The notes beneath the pieces were generated by a model, which saw nothing but the letters and a program-made list of their open reading frames with translations, was not told the DNA's origin and ran no database searches. A program made the position numbers and the translations under genes. A DNA stretch of 64,000 nt from Tyto alba. Lineage: Eukaryota > Chordata > Aves > Strigiformes > Tytonidae. Below, in pieces: positions 63,241 through 64,000 of the stretch; position 1 is the stretch's first letter, and each line of letters starts with the position of its first letter. The stretch spans positions 12,155,387 through 12,219,386 of the forward strand of contig NW_024881321.1 of NCBI RefSeq assembly GCF_018691265.1, written 5' to 3'.

Positions 63241-64000
63241 GGAGGTTAGAGTGCTTTCTTGGGAGAGAGAAGAAATGAGCCTGAAATGATATTTTAGAAT
63301 ATATCATAGACAAGTTCTGTAAGCTAAATGGTAGAGCATAAATTCCTTTTTTTTTTTTTTTTAAAACATAATTTAATGCAAACAAAAATCTGGTAATTCT
63401 TTTCCTTCATCAGTTATAATGAAGTATTTCAGATGCTGGATTATACAAGTATAATCTAAACTATATAAAGCAGGTTGTGGACATGTCACAGTATCCCTCC
63501 ATATAATTCTACTTTTGGTAAATTGAAATACGTCTATATCAAGAAGAACCAGGTAGGATCTGAAATTTGACAAAGTTAAAGCTATCTTTCATATGTATTT
63601 ATGATCCAAGTTATTAACTGGTGGGAAGATTCTTATAATGTTTTCCTTATTTTATCTATTTGCTGACAGTTTCTCTTCTGGTATTTATTTCAATAACATT
63701 ATCGATTTCAAATCACAGTTGACAAGTACATTCTTCCAACTTTTTTAACAAACAAAAATAACAGCCATGTCAGAAGATTCTGAAGCAAGTCACTGTACTT
63801 TATCTATGATGACTGCGTGTATTCTGTTCTGTTTTCAAAACAAAAACTTCTGCTTGTATGGAGTTTATAATTTTATGAAGTATAATGAATCTAAAAGTGG
63901 TACATGTGCATCGGTTGAAATATTAACAGATTGTAGTTGACCAAGAACACCAAGCAATTTCTTTGCCATAACTGTAACACTTTTTGCATGTAGCTATTAT
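63241..64000. other. Unassigned AT-rich sequence
   Basis: A poly-T tract lies at about 63347-63361. No gene or transposon was recognised. Confidence 0.5.

Overview
This window looks like nuclear DNA from a bird. The evidence is a large set of CR1 LINE fragments with the typical avian 3' ends (octamer or pentamer repeats, then 'ttggaagggacct'-type sequence), together with ERVL-like long terminal repeats (LTRs) of the kind common in bird genomes. Composition is AT-rich, with long homopolymer tracts. The species cannot be named from the sequence. I found no confident host protein-coding gene, tRNA, rRNA, CRISPR array or bacterial-type operon. The window reads as intergenic or deep intronic sequence.

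Layout. Bases 1 to about 22,210 are AT-rich and single-copy in appearance, with homopolymers but no recognisable transposon. From 22,211 to 23,616 an old plus-strand ERVL-like LTR is split by a younger minus-strand LTR. From 25,170 to about 31,916 there is a dense transposon cluster. It holds two short CR1 fragments and a long CR1 copy on the minus strand (ORF1, endonuclease and parts of reverse transcriptase still readable). That long copy is split by two LTRs with target-site duplications, and a third LTR follows near its 5' end. A GC-rich, LTR-like stretch of unknown family lies at 31,917 to about 32,480, and a CR1 stub follows at 32,543.

From 35,850 to 41,222 there are two more CR1 copies on the plus strand, the second split by a minus-strand ERVL-like LTR, with a compound GAAA/CAAA microsatellite at 38,409 to 38,628 between them. 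Solo LTRs lie at 42,852 (plus), 45,176 (minus) and 56,242 (minus). A much older CR1 stub of the type shared with turtles and crocodilians sits near 47,580. Two diverged copies of an unidentified repeat lie near 48,480 and 55,100. The right end carries a 2.8 kb CR1 (60,393 to about 63,240, minus) whose 3' end abuts 27 copies of TAGAA.

The interest lies in the order of nested insertions rather than in a pathway. Five CR1 copies were inspected for reverse transcriptase, and in every one the catalytic FADD motif is mutated, degenerate, deleted or preceded by a stop. None could be autonomous. A 202-bp exon-like open segment at 48,060 to 48,261 is the only weak candidate for host coding sequence.
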